Positions 42,001-54,075 are shown, counted from the first letter of the stretch. The stretch: DNA of 64,000 nt from Clavelina lepadiformis (GCF_947623445.1 NC_135247.1:16556501-16620500); one strand, 5' to 3'. The notes: generated by a model not told the origin, from the sequence alone. A program made the numbers and translations.

Positions 42001-45000
42001 GAAATTAACCAGCTTCAGCTATTACATAGCAACAGCAATACAAAAGTTATCTGTTTTAACATTCTATCATTTATAACTTAATACTAATAGCCCAAAACAA
42101 TTATATCTCTTAAAACTGCGTTAGGTATCGCACGCTGCTCAATTAATAAATGTAGAGTAATTATTAAGTACTCGACTTATTAAGTACTCGACGTACTCGA
42201 ATTATTAAACCAAGTACTGTATATTAACAACAGATTTTTTGGTTTCATATATTAACAATATTTTTGGTTTTAGAGCGTAACGTCTGTTTCGGTATACTTA
42301 CGTAACGTCAGTTCTTCTTGTCCAATTGCATCGCACAATTTTATCATCATCACTGCTTGTCCCATGTCAAAAAGATTAACTTTTGATTATGGGCCTTTGC
42401 TGGGTCAAAAGTCATTGCTTTCCATGTCGGACTATACATCAGCCTATGATAACGCCACCAGAGGTTTATTGCAAGAATTACCGGTGAGAATCAGCTCCAC
42501 AGTCTTTACACGACGCTATAATGTAAAACTAATTACATAAAATAATAATTTGATAACTTTGATGCAGTACAGTGACTTAGAATACTTGCTGTGTAGACTG
42601 AATAAATCATAGTAGATCTAAGGTCGTGTGACTCATGTGTCTCAGACCAGGTATTACCAAACGTTTTTCACAATGGGCCTGAAAGGATGAAAATTGAAGA
42701 TCGCGTTCGGAAAATCCTCTTCCTTCAATAGGCTACAATATAATGAGCTCATTTATGGCACAGTGAAGTGTGCCGGACGAACTACTTTTGGAGTTTGGTG
42801 ACCTCCATCTTAGACTAACGCATTGCAACCGAATTCTTCGTCGTTGTACGAAAGGCTTTTCCTTTCTTTTATGGTGACTTGCTTTTCCAGGTCAACTACA
42901 GGCCTCCTTCGTCACTCGCTGTAGCGATTCCGTTCTCACCGAACGTATACAACCTTCATCCGGATAAAATCAATGAGACGCGTTTTCTAACCTACGAGTT
43001 TGCGGAACGTCACAAGTAAGTTTTAACCAAAAACGAAATTTCAATCTCACATACGCAAGTTATTATCTAGGTAAACTATACAGTTTCATGCTTAGTGCCA
43101 TATCTTTATCTGCAGATTAAAAGGGTTTTGTATGAACGCAAGAAAGCGTTCAGAATGCTCATGTACAGCCGCTCAGAAATTTTCGTCTTTAGAAAAGCAT
43201 TCTGATTGCAGAGAGAAGGTCGAAGTTGTTTTTGGAAACCTACTTTTGTTTACAATAATTACAAATGCGTAGCTTCGTGCTCATAATAACAAACTGCGCG
43301 GCGTTCCTTTCATGCAGCGTACAGCTAAGTTCTATAAAGACACTTCAATTTAGTTATAAGTACAGTGTGCTTAAATTTTTGACAGTTGGTTACACTTTTC
43401 AATACGCCACGGAAACAAAATAATCACCATGTCCTTGTGGCTGTCTTGCTCAAAAACGTTGACTTACTCGTTGTCATTAACAGGTTTACAAAGTGTTTTA
43501 CGACACCTTCTACAACATAAAGCTGTCCATCGGCATCAAGTATGACGTATTTGTTGATGACGTCACGACCGATAACGTCACTTCGATGGACATGACAAAG
43601 TTCTTTGTTTATTTGGAGGAAATTAATGGACGGGACAGTACGGTTTATACCGCCCAGGATAACCAAGAAGAATTTTGTAAGATGTCACACTTGTAGTTTG
43701 TGTTGTGCCATCTGATTATGTTGATGGGAAACTGCAGACGCACACTGGTCAATGTACTTTAGTGTCCTTGTCCGTTCTTAAGAGATAAGCTGAATAATTC
43801 AATTTTTTCTTTTCGCCTTAGCCCAGGGGTTCTTAAACTTTTTGGCACAGGCCCCCCCCCCCCCCCCATGACGGTACCTACAAAATCCGCGCCCCACCTC
43901 ATTGCAAAATAAAAAAGCATTAAACAAAACAACAATTTATTTTCAATTAACTTTCATTAATGTGACGGATGTAGTTGTTTTGGGAAACCAAACGTTTAAT
44001 TCGAGGCTTTGTAGAAGATAATGCACATCTTTATTGAAGAATGTAGAAGATAATGTTTATTTGTCATCTCTCGCGCCCCCCTTATGAATCTTACACGCCC
44101 CCCAGTGAACCACTGCCTTAGCCTTACTTTGATATGGATTGAAAATTTCAAGTTGTAATGCTCGGAATACGTGGTTCAGTATTAAAAATTGCCTTACTTC
44201 ACTATAACCTGCGTTATTTTGTTTACCAAGGTAGCCAGTACCCAGACCACTTGATGTGCCGCGCACGTTCTCAAGGCGAAGCAACAATAAACGAAAGAGA
44301 ACCATCGCTCCTTAAATACATGACCTCTGGTCTCAGTAATCATATATATAATGCCAGTCAATTGTCTATTAAATTTATGGTAAGTTAAAGTATATATCTT
44401 GACTGGAAACTACACAATAAACTATACAACAGTGTTTGTTTTTCAACTTATCAAAGATCGTGTGATTTTAAGGCTTGCATGGAATTAGTAATGAATTTCT
44501 CAATAGTAGTGAAAAGTGTGTGTAGTTTTGACAAAACGGAATGTGTCTTTGTTCTTAGGGTACCGGACTTTTTCACTTCCGAATTATTCTTGTAAATGGA
44601 TTTTCTTTTTGCAAATTGCATGACGAATTCCAGGTAAAATGTGGCCTGACATAAGCTTTTCTTGCCAATGAACAATTATCCTAAACAAATTCGTGGTACT
44701 GTCGTGTGAAGTTATCCCAATGATTACGTCATTCAGGTTTACGTCATCAACCCTCCACTGCCCTTTCCAACTGGTACAATTATCCGACTCACGGTGTCTT
44801 TTATGATGGGAGGGTCCATGATATTCATATATATGAGGTTTCTATATGCAACGGTTCCGCCGAGACAAGATGTGGAACATGCGGATCAGGTATTTTAACA
44901 AATTGACGCTTAGGTTGGATTTAAGTCGTGCCTAAGCCTGTAGTGACCTGCAAAACTGTTTATGTTAAATGATATCTCAGTTGATCAGGTCCGCTACAAG

Positions 45001-45313
45001 AAAATAAAATGGTTTTTCGCAGTTAGGCATTGTAAGGTGCTGATTTTAAAGTGGCTGGTGTACGCTATTGACTATTCATTTTCTGGAACTGATTATTATT
45101 ATTATCACCCTTGTAGTTAATCTTCGGCGCAATAAACTCTATCAAAAATTATGTTGTAAGAATATAGTCCGTTACGTCAGCTATTTCAGTTGGGTATGTA
45201 TTAACAAGAACCAGCACAAAACTAAAGCCTGCATTCTTGTAGAGCGAAACCGTGACCGGCCGCGAAAGATCGTCTTACCCATCCGAAGGGGACATCAAGA
45301 TATTAAGAAATAA
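36037..45313 (+). CDS. CATSPERB: CatSper auxiliary subunit beta (21 exons)
   Basis: Exons: 36037-36195 (start ATG plus signal peptide HVISVVLLCSVWTC), 37842-37988, 38125-38311, 38510-38667, 38880-39089, about 39275-39386, 39492-39536, 39655-39769, 39893-40091, 40226-40369, 40538-40656, 41641-41739, 41831-41975, 42275-42483, 42892-43015, 43117-43218, 43483-43676, 44231-44381, 44559-44634, 44738-44888, 45117-45313. They total about 1,010 residues (human about 1,116). Diagnostic blocks: VGSSLWLSTDGGNLFSR, NYRPPSSLAVAIPFSPNVY, a Cys cluster RSECSCTAAQKFSSLEKHSDC, LFHFRIILVNGFSFCKLHDE, then INPPLPFPTGTIIRL leading into one membrane helix and a basic cytoplasmic tail. The protein is the extracellular beta-propeller/Ig-type accessory subunit of the sperm flagellar CatSper calcium channel. 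It is shorter than vertebrate CATSPERB in the middle of the ectodomain. Confidence 0.94.
40800..41021 (-). mobile_element. LINE (non-LTR retrotransposon) remnant
   Basis: Minus-strand frame in the longest internal CATSPERB intron of this part (40657-41640). It has the zinc-knuckle-like signature that follows LINE reverse transcriptases, ICQCNTEEQILGHVISDC (C-x-C, about 10 residues, H-x4-C), preceded by a degenerate FNPEHGLGAVYRLP segment. Only a small 3' fragment is seen; no reverse transcriptase core remains. Confidence 0.55.
43824..44115. mobile_element. Short hAT-like element with poly-C tract (292 bp)
   Basis: Starts CAGGGGTTCTTAAAC and ends with the inverse of CAGTGGTTCACTG. The 8-bp duplication CCTTAGCC lies on both sides (43816-43823 and 44116-44123). 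A run of about 15 C residues lies near the left end. It is located in the CATSPERB intron between exons 43483-43676 and 44231-44381. Confidence 0.93.
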
Positions 45314-46249
45314 ACTACGTCCTAGCATTCGGAAGACTTAAAACCAAAGCTTTTATTAAACTTATGAATAATTAATTCATGAATTGGTGTTTATTTTAAT
45401 AAATACGAAGTTGATTTCAAATTTGTCGTTAAAACCCAGCTGTTCATACAAAGATCTCGCTTTGTGATATTTGGCAGACTATGTGCTATGTATCCAAGGC
45501 TGTAGCTGGGGAAGTGTTTTGCCGAGGCAAAAATGTCAAGTACTGTAGGCTACATTCCTTCCCCAATTAAGTATGTTGTTGCGAAATGTAATTTAGCATT
45601 AAAATTGTTTTGGCCCAGAATTCATGGGAATTTTCGGTGCAAGTACCACATGGTAGCTATTGCCTGCCCTTGACAGGTACCGTTACATTACAAAAAATTT
45701 TATATCCCATGTCAAAATTGAATGTTTTCTTATTGTGCGTGTGTGTTGAATCGAGTCACGCGTAACAAGTGTTTTGGTAGAGGTTTGTGCGGCGTGCGCG
45801 AACTGGCATGCGGCGGTCGCACAAGTTCAGACCTTGTACAAGGCCAAGAGAAAGTTTTTAGAGAAGTTCTTGAAAGTCGTAGCCATGGACGCCATTTCAC
45901 AGTGATGGGAACAAGTTGTTACGGTTACCAGAACTAGTAAAACATGCTTAAGTTACAATCTTTTATTCGAAGGTTGTATTATTAGGTTGGCTGCTGCAGT
46001 TTAGAATGATCCCTTACTGTCTTGGTAGAAGCTCCATACCGTTGTCTAATCTAGACTTAGCCTAGTCTGCTAGTTGAGTTTGCTAAATCAGTTTTTTGCA
46101 CCGATATGCGAAAGCGTCTTGCATGTACTTGTAACCCGTTTCCGTATTTACTTTTCCAGCTACAGTTAATTTAACAGATTGATTGCTGGCATATTGGTGT
46201 TAACTTCTAGGGATAGTTAGAGTTTGTTATCATGACATAGAGGTAGACA
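45314..46249. other. Intergenic, CATSPERB to fucosyltransferase
   Basis: No gene supported. It holds the CATSPERB 3' flank and the promoter of the fucosyltransferase. A 71-residue frame at 45722-45937 has no family features. Confidence 0.5.
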
Positions 46250-47659
46250 ATGCGAAGTAAAACATATTGTGTCCTAGGAACGGTTGTGCTGTTCAATTTT
46301 CTGTACGTGTTTTGGTTGTATCAGTCTATGGGGCATTTTGATGGCTCAAAAACCAACAATTTTCAGGCAACCAGTTTCAACGCAAGACCCATTGCTCAGC
46401 CAGCTGGAGAACTTCTATTGTTTTGGGGCCGTCGATGGGGCGGAAAGGAATCTTGGCCCCCAGAAGGTTATAAGTTTGGGAAGTGTGTAGCGACATATGA
46501 ACGGAAATATATAAGCAAAGCGAGGGCTGTAATATTTCACTTTACAACATTAAATGATAAGGACTTCCCATGGACTTACTACCGGTAAACCTGACCATGT
46601 TAAATCTTATAGAACACGGCTGTAAGCGACTTGCTAATGCTGTTTATTGCATTGTTTGAAACAGCTTATGTATACGATTTCCTATTTTTTGAAGGGCCAA
46701 TGACCAGCTTTATATATTTTGGAATGCTGAAACACCAGGTGCAGTCAGAAAAGAACTTTCAAATGCAGGAACTGATGTTGCTCTGTTTGAGAGCGGCTTC
46801 TTTAATTGGTCGATGACATACCGAACTGATGCCGATGTGTATTGGGGTTATGGATACCGTGGCGATTTACTTAATTATGTTTCTCGTGGAAAAGATGCCG
46901 TGGACATAATAATTAAAAGCAAAAAGAAATTGGCGGTATGTGTGCTTTGGTTTTGTGTAAGGTTGTGACGTGTGTTTTCCTTTCACTGTCTTTTTCATTC
47001 AAATGGACTCCCAAGATATCCAACTGGTGTCCAAATTGAAATACTTACTTTTCCTTCAGGTATGGATCACCAGTAATTGCAAATACACAGATATTGCCAA
47101 AGTTCGTATGGAGTATGTCCAGGCGATGGAAGAATTCGGCCTTCAAATAACTAAACTGGGAAAATGTTTTGGTTCGTATTTGGAAGAAAATGAAAAATAT
47201 CAAATTATCAAGGAGCACAAGTTCTACCTGGCTTTTGAGAATGCAATGCATTGCCGAGATTATATAAGTGAAAAATTCTGGGACAATTCCTTAAAAAGTG
47301 ATTCTGTACCTATTGTGATGGGTCCAGTGCGAGAAGATTTGTTAAAAGTTGCTCCAATAGATTCATACATATATGCTGAAGATTACGATTCTGCGGCAGA
47401 GTTGGTGCAATACTTGCTCTACCTCGATGAAAATGAGGAAGAATATAGGAAGTATTTTCGCTGGAGGGAGGACATGTCTTTAACCGATGATAAAATGATC
47501 GCAACGATTGAGGAAAAGCATCCAGACATAAAGCCGATGCGCCGACCGAAAGGCTTGTGTGATGCCGTGTTGGAAAACAAAGACATCAAAGTCATCAATT
47601 CCTTAACAAAAGTCTTAGTTGCAAATGACCCTGAGGAGTGCTTGAACAGTGTACATTGA
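46250..47659 (+). CDS. Alpha-1,3-fucosyltransferase, GT10 family (3 exons)
   Basis: Exons 46250-46584, 46695-46935 and 47060-47659 join in frame to 391 residues plus TGA, a usual GT10 length. Type II Golgi topology: a short cytoplasmic MRSKT, then one hydrophobic anchor (YCVLGTVVLFNFLYVFWLY). The catalytic domain shows the family motifs FNWSMTYRTDADVYWGYG, VWITSNC, and the GDP-fucose-binding block KFYLAFENAMHCRDYISEKF followed by SVPIVMGP. The conserved tail is YLDENEEEYRKYFRWRED. Members transfer fucose from GDP-fucose in alpha-1,3 linkage to GlcNAc of N- or O-glycans in the Golgi lumen. The exact FUT subfamily cannot be told by eye. The start is the first ATG before the anchor. The left flank is 937 bases from CATSPERB, same strand, with no sign of co-transcription. 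Confidence 0.94.
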
Positions 47660-48071
47660 ATTCTGCAGAGTACTTTTCAAAATGCATGTGGATAGTAAGT
47701 GGTACACGTTCCTGCTGCTACCTGTTGTTATCTTCATTGTATGTATATGAAAACTGTTTTTGCTACATATGTCTGCAAACCTTCTTCCTGTGTAATCACC
47801 ACTGTGCATTTACGTAGTTTAAGCTAGTATTTGATTTCATAGTTGCAATGCTTTTAAAGAGAGCCCAGTTCCAAGACTTTTATTAGTACAAGCAGAGTAC
47901 TTCAATTTTCTTCAAATATCAATGCAATAAACATCTTTTACTCTGAACGAGTGGCTTTACTTTTTACAAAAGATGTTCTGTTTGCGTCAATGCACATGAT
48001 TCTTTTACAGTTCATAAAGAGCATGTAGTATTCAAGAGTCTTTATCAAACATTGCGTTTAATGTGGAAATG
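47660..48071. other. Convergent 3' space, FUT and C11orf98 genes
   Basis: It lies between two gene ends on opposite strands and should be 3' UTR sequence. AATAAA is present at about 47927 on the plus strand, a plausible polyadenylation signal for the fucosyltransferase. Confidence 0.45.
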
Positions 48072-49152
48072 TCACATTTCTTCCATTTCAACATCTTCGT
48101 CTGTTAAAGATAATTTAGTATTTTTACGTGTTGAATTTTTTACCTTCGGTCTTCCTTGTGATGAAGTAACTGCAACTAAAAATATTATCGCAATCAAATT
48201 TTCAGTTAAATTTTGGCATGCATTTGATGAAACTTGTTAGTCAATTCAACCTTCTGGTCAGTCATGAATAAAATAAAAATTTGCTCAAATGACAGAGGTT
48301 ATATTGCGATTGATCTGAACATGGTATAGTCAGCACTGTTGCATATGCATTACCACAAGGGACAATATATAATGTTTTACTCATTCAATCAGGAAACATT
48401 TACCATCCATTTTTGCATTTTCTGTTTGGGTGCGCCTAATTTGCTTTAAAATTTTTCGTTTCTTTTTCCCCGACAAAGTGATATTAGCCCTTGCGCTGGT
48501 CCTGAAAAAAAAATAAATAGGTATACACTTACATAACTGTAGTAAATGCTATGTTGCAATTTATATATATATGTATTTTATGTTAATATTAAAAATCAAT
48601 TAAATCAGTGGTTCTAAACCTTTTGAACCTTTCTACACTTGAAAACCATTGAAGCAAGAAATGGTTTACGGAGTGGCACTTTTTGCCAAACTCTGGACTC
48701 AGAACATTTAAATTTGTTTTGGTATGGCCCAGTCGCAATTGAGAGATAAAAAGCAGAAGTAACCTTTCAGGAGGCTGGCCAAAAAGTTCAACTTGCAATT
48801 GAGATACAGTTATACACTACTTGCACTACCGAGTAGTTAATAGCTTACTTAGTCATCCTTCACCAAAACTTGACTTACATTCTCTTTTTTAATACTCCTG
48901 CTGGTATTATTTCTGGGTCAGGTATTTCTGATTGTCGTGGCGCTTTGTTTTTCTTTTTGCGCTGCTTCTTTACCCGACGTAACTTATTTAAATTTTTGTA
49001 AAGAGCCTGAAAACAACAAAATGTTACAAACATTGAAGTAAATACCAATCAACAGTTTTAAGTTGCATAGTATGATGTCAGAGATGTTGACTAAATTATT
49101 TACAGCATTTAGTATTTACCTTTTTCGGCCGATTTATGGTGGTGGATACCAT
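48072..49152 (-). CDS. C11orf98: C11orf98 homologue, small basic protein (4 exons)
   Basis: Exons 49120-49152, 48879-49006, 48404-48501 and 48072-48169 join in frame to 118 residues plus TGA (human C11orf98 is about 123). It starts MVSTTINRPKK, equal to the human start with INRP. A Lys/Arg-rich stretch follows (LNKLRRVKKQRKKKNKA), then the most conserved block TSARANITLSGKKKRKILKQ, and an acidic end DEDVEMEEM matching human DVEMKD. A longer upstream frame in exon 1 (ATG near 49300) reads in another phase and is not the real start. The protein is strongly basic, consistent with a nuclear or nucleolar location; that is inference, as no function is established. Confidence 0.92.
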
Positions 49153-51328
49153 GATGTATTACAATTATTCTATCACTACAAAAACCTTTAACAGCCCTAC
49201 ACTCCACAGATCCAGTCTTTGTTGATGGTTGTTCACTAATTCCGTTATATTTCTTTGTACCAACACGCTTTACACTTAGATCAGTAGATGGCATCATTTT
49301 AATACATGAAAGAAAGTGTATATACAATTTAAGGGTCTAGAATTCATGTGCACAACCAGATGACGTCACAATTTTGAGTAGCTTTCGGTCTAGTATACAA
49401 AGGCATGTGAACTTGTATACTACACCCTTATTTAAGTTTTAATAAATGACTGTTAAGTTGGTCATGCAACCCAGTGTTTATGATAGGTAGTTTCATCATA
49501 AAAGAGAGTATGCAAAAGGTTGATTTTAGTATATTATAATTTTAAAGTTGCCTTAACAAAGAACAACAAAAACATTGCTTTGAACGTTCTATTTTTTTCC
49601 TAAATTAGCAACAGTCAGACATCAAAAATTGAAATGTGGTTTTAGCAGTCTACCTTGTAATTGTATCGTCTATTTTTTTGCCAGTACCTGCATGTGCATA
49701 GCAAAAATTGTAATCCCCTGTTCTTGGGTGAGGAGTCCCCCCCCCCGTAAAAAGATGAAACAATAGCCATTATATGGTCAATTAATTTTATTTCTCCACG
49801 CACTTACCCTAACTTCCCAATCTAGCAATACATATTGTATTATTACTTATCGTTTATTACTTATTAATTGTTTTTCTGTATTTCACATAGGCTGGTTTGG
49901 TGGTGGAAAATTTTGAATTTACAAAACCTCTAGAATAGCATAGAGTGCACCAAATTTAAGATTATTTAGTCAGGAATTTAAACTAATTTGATCAGTTTTA
50001 CCTTATAGCGTCATAGCTTATTTCATGTTTACAGTCAATGATTTAATTTTTAATTAAAAGCTCAGTTGGGTAAAAAAAATCAAGTCCGTAGTTATTAGCA
50101 TGCGCTTATGAATGGGTAAATGACAGAGCCGTAAAGGCTTTAAACGGGCTTGAAAATAACTAAGGTAGTACACGGTAATTATGCTTATATCAAGTAAAAT
50201 AACTAGAACGGCCACTAAACACAAACACGTTTATTGTCAAGCTAGGCCAGGGGTCGGCAACCTGCGGCTCCGGAGCCGCATGCGGCTCTTTCATCCTTCT
50301 AATGCGGCTCTTATTAATTTTATTGCTATAGTAGAAACAAACAGAAGAACACTCGCGTCTTTATCTCACTGAGAACATTATAGTAAATGAAAGCATAATC
50401 ATTCTGGTTGTGACATCATAATTAGTCAATTAACACAAAGGTTGTTTTTAGCAGTCTACTAGCAGCAGTTAGACTAGTTATTATATTTTCGTTTTATTGT
50501 GAAAATAGTTTTGCGGCTCCCAGTGATTTTTATTTTGTGGAATGTCGGTTAAAATGGCTCTTTAAGTGCAAAAGGTTGCCGACCCCTGAGCTAGGCTATC
50601 AATGCATTAACAATGTAAAAAAAAAACACTTTAATATGCATTGAATGCCTGCAGAGAAAAAATTTAAGGAGAATCCACTCAATCCTGATGAGGATATCCC
50701 TAAAACGCGATACTTTCTACTTGTACCAGTCGGCTTCCATTTTGTTCCACACCAAACACTGCAGACAGTCACCACCTCGCTGTCACTGAAATAACAAAAC
50801 GTGTTCAACAAAGAGGGGAATCCCAAATTCTTGGCGTCGGACAGATACCATACAAACCAAAATATAGCATTCTTTAAAAGCATAATAGGAATATAGGATA
50901 TCTTTATAGAAAATTGGAAAAACAACTCCAAATTCGTCTGGCATACGGAATGGGCCCTACGTTGCAACTTGGTCCCACTGGCGCCACAAAGTCGCGGGTT
51001 GTTTGGTGACGAATTTAGGGTAAGTTTAGCAGAGTTGATCCGAGTAATGAGTTTTAGACTCCTACTCCGGAAATCTATGAAAGCACCCGTTTCCACTTTT
51101 ACTGAAACTCCCAGATTATGTGTCTATCAAACAATTTTTACAATAAAAATGAAAGGTTATAATCTTACAATAAAATAACAAAATTACTTGGCACCAGCAA
51201 CTAGTGTTTTTCCAAGCTACACAACAAATACCCGGTGTGTATATCTAGCTAGTCATCAATTGTTGTCAAAACGCATTGGCCTTCCAGTAGTAGTAGGCCT
51301 TTCAGTAGTAGTTCGTTTTTGTTTACAG
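49153..51328. other. Non-coding interval with an hAT element
   Basis: It includes the 5' flank of the C11orf98 gene and the hAT-type element at 50248-50588. I searched it for the missing 5' exons of the sulfotransferase-like gene (a P-loop such as KTHKT/ST) and found none. A 165-residue minus frame at 50599-51096 is unrecognised. Confidence 0.5.
50248..50588. mobile_element. Short non-autonomous hAT element (341 bp)
   Basis: Termini CAGGGGTCGGCAACCT and an imperfect inverse ending GTTGCCGACCCCTG. The 8-bp duplication AGCTAGGC flanks it (50240-50247 and 50589-50596). Repeated GCGGCTC blocks lie just inside the left end. No coding capacity. Confidence 0.94.
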
Positions 51329-53008
51329 GTATATTACAATAATTCGGGAACCCTGGAGTAACTTCCAATCATGTTATAACTATTATAAACCCGACACACG
51401 AGTAAGTCAAGGTCAGTGCAGTAAAAGTCCGATGAACTACGTCACAAATGGAGAATACGTAGCACTGGAGGACTTTGTCGTTTTGGCCAATGAAGTACTT
51501 GATCCCAGTATTTCGTGGTACTTCAGGTACAGTTTTTTTAAGTCTACGCACGGTAATTTCGAAACCGAAACTGTTTGTTTCTTTTTCAAAAGGTTTAAAA
51601 ACTATCAAGCTCACGACTTGGGACTCGACCCTATGATGACCGATGACGTCATAATTAATCGTGAAATTCAAAAACTGGACGAGAAGCTGGATCTTGTTAT
51701 GATTATGGAGTATATGGAAGAATCCTTGATTTTACACAAGGTAGCCTACTTTTTGATTTAGACAACTTCCAGTCGAATAAAAAAAAATCTATGTAGCTAA
51801 AATTTATTCGAAAATTGATGTTTTTAATATAGGCTAATGTAAAGAAGCTGACTGGGTCTATACCACAAATACTAAACCAAATTTTAAAACATGTTGCATT
51901 TGAAAATTATGCACAGTAATAATTTATTTCATTCCGGATCACCGGTCGTCGAGTAACAAAACATGGGAAAACATTGTTGAGATAAAAAATTGTGCAAGAG
52001 CTTTACTTTCAGGTTATCAGAAAATACCCATCTGCTCATTCATTACTACTTGAAGGTCTTAACTTCATGATTGTATTTTTGTGGTAGAATGAGCTCTGCA
52101 TGAATTGGGAGGATATAAGCAAACCAGGCAGAAATGCACGTGAGTACGAGAAGGTTTATCTCAGTACCGAGGCACAAAACGCTTTTTATCAGCTGGACAA
52201 TGTGGTAAGTTTTGTCAAAAAATAAAGACCTCTCTTTCCATAGAACTTATTGTGTGGGCCGAACCTGTAGCCTAGGTAGGATTTCTTTGCTTTCAACCTG
52301 ACATTTTCGCAGTTCACAAGGTTAAGTTTGAGAAATTGATTTCAGGATATTGCTCTGTATAAGTATTTTAATGAAATTGTAATGAAAAGTGGTATAATGG
52401 TACCTTAGCCTGTAAGGTTTACCCACTTACACTACAAAGTCTGTTTCCTTGTGTATATCTTAACAGTGAACTTTGATAGACTTCAGCAGTAATGACACAG
52501 GAATGACTACTGTATAATCTGATTATATTTGAAGCTTCTTTGAACGAATACATCAAGATAGAACATTGTGACAGCAACAGCACAAAGACATGTTGCGGCG
52601 TTGAACGTAAAAACCAAAAAGGGCTGGTAAATCAAAATGCACGCATAAGGGAACCATCGATTACGTCACGCAGTGTTATGCTTCACTGATTCCATAAATG
52701 AGAATTCTATGTAGTAAGCAATTTTATATTACATTAAGTGATATATTTATCACAAAACCTTGTGGAAGAAAGTCGATGAATACGGCCGAACCAAAATGGC
52801 GCAAGACGTCATTACGCTGAGATCGAAGATGAAAACACAAGATGTTTTGTTGAAAGAACCGAGGAGCGAACCGAAATTTGGGCGAGAAAATTATCGACCA
52901 ACAACTAAGCAAGAATTGACCCAGCGTCTTGATTGTTATGATACTCAAGCTTCAAAACTTGCTGATTATATGATGCAGAATTCAGGAGGTTGTTACGAAC
53001 CCACTTAG
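51329..53008 (+). CDS. Galactose-3-O-sulfotransferase-like (Gal3ST), C-terminal exons only
   Basis: Exons about 51329-51526, 51593-51740, 52088-52204 and a last exon ending TAG at 53008. The encoded part matches the C-terminal two thirds of Gal3ST enzymes: YITIIREPWSNFQSCYNYY (the family's ITxLRxP region), DLGLDPMMTD, KLDEKLDLVMIMEYMEESLI, LCMNWEDI, then LWKKVDEYGRTKMAQDV. Gal3STs use PAPS to sulfate the 3-OH of galactose on glycolipids or glycans in the Golgi. The 5' exons with the anchor and the PAPS-binding P-loop are not in the upstream 2 kb, which ends at an opposite-strand gene. Joining exon 3 to the first acceptor of the last exon (near 52735) puts a stop at the junction. A downstream acceptor near 52770 would stay open but drops the LWK block. 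So this is either an incomplete, probably decayed copy or a gene whose 5' end I failed to find. Confidence 0.65.
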
Positions 53009-54075
53009 TTGCGTGGGTTACATCATGCTTGTTGTCACACTGATTCGTAAATTTATGAAGTAGCCTACGAAATAATACCAAGAAAAGGTGATCAAGTAAC
53101 AATTACAGTGGCTATCCAGATTAAACTTTTTAAAATATTAATACACGATGGATTTAATAAAAACAAACTTTGGTGCACATGCTTGATTAAATTAGATAAA
53201 CCTATTTTATCATTTAGGCCTATGCTACCCTGACTATGTTGACTTTACCACAGCCTATAAAGTGCTGTGGTAAAAACGTCGTAAATACGCAAACAGACTC
53301 AATGGAAACATGGCTAGCTGACTTCCGGAGTTTGTAAGTGGCTTACAAGGTCCATTAAAATTTTCTTTAACACTATAATGTTGTGATTGCTTTCTTTGCT
53401 AAAATCTGTTGCAAAGGACGTAAGTCTAATTATCATGACAATAGCGATAAAGCAAGGGTGAGCTATTAGCCAAATGCTTAATTTAATCTATGGTATTTCA
53501 GAGTCTTCGTCGAGAAATAAGACTCTGCAACATACATAGCTGCACTTAATGAAGTTATCAACAGAAGCCACTGCCAATGGGAGCTGCTACTTTGCTCACG
53601 TGAAAAGACGTAATTCGTTAAGAATTCAGCCAAATTGTTTTTTTTCTTTACACCTACCCAAGGCTTACAACAAAATGATATTTTTTATATTGAGTGTAAC
53701 AAATAACCTACTTTTTATGAATTTTAAACGAAATTTAAAGAGCTTCTTTTGTCCTGTTTTTAATACAGTATCGGCTAATGTGTTTGATCAGATACCATCG
53801 CCGCGGGCTTTTAACTGCATAGCCTACAACCTGCTAAATCGACTACTGTTTTTATTAAAGGCTCCGCATACCTCACAAAACCAATTTGTTTGTTTACAGT
53901 TGCTGTTAACCAACTATGACAAATACTGCCGAATAACATCATGCGAATAATGCTCCCCATTCAGATATTCACAGGTAGTTCATTTCAGTCGTTGGTTTAG
54001 GTGGCCCTGCTAACGTTTCTTTTTCAATCGTAGTGGCACAACAGATAGTTAATTCAACCCCAGCAACTACATCTT
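53009..54075. other. Intergenic between sulfotransferase-like and TPMT-like genes
   Basis: No gene supported. A 133-residue plus frame (53549-53950) is Leu/Phe/Asn-rich with no recognisable motif and is treated as chance. Confidence 0.45.

Noticed and set aside
48607-48800. Possible hAT end (CAGTGGTTCTAAACC)
   Set aside because: One end only; no inverted partner or 8-bp duplication could be found in the following kilobase.
50599-51096. 165-residue minus-strand open frame
   Set aside because: No recognisable motif, no splice partner, and it begins and ends beside a homopolymer run; the opposite strand is equally uninformative. Kept as chance or relic.
53549-53950. 133-residue plus frame
   Set aside because: Low-complexity hydrophobic and Asn-rich composition, with no motif and no exon structure.
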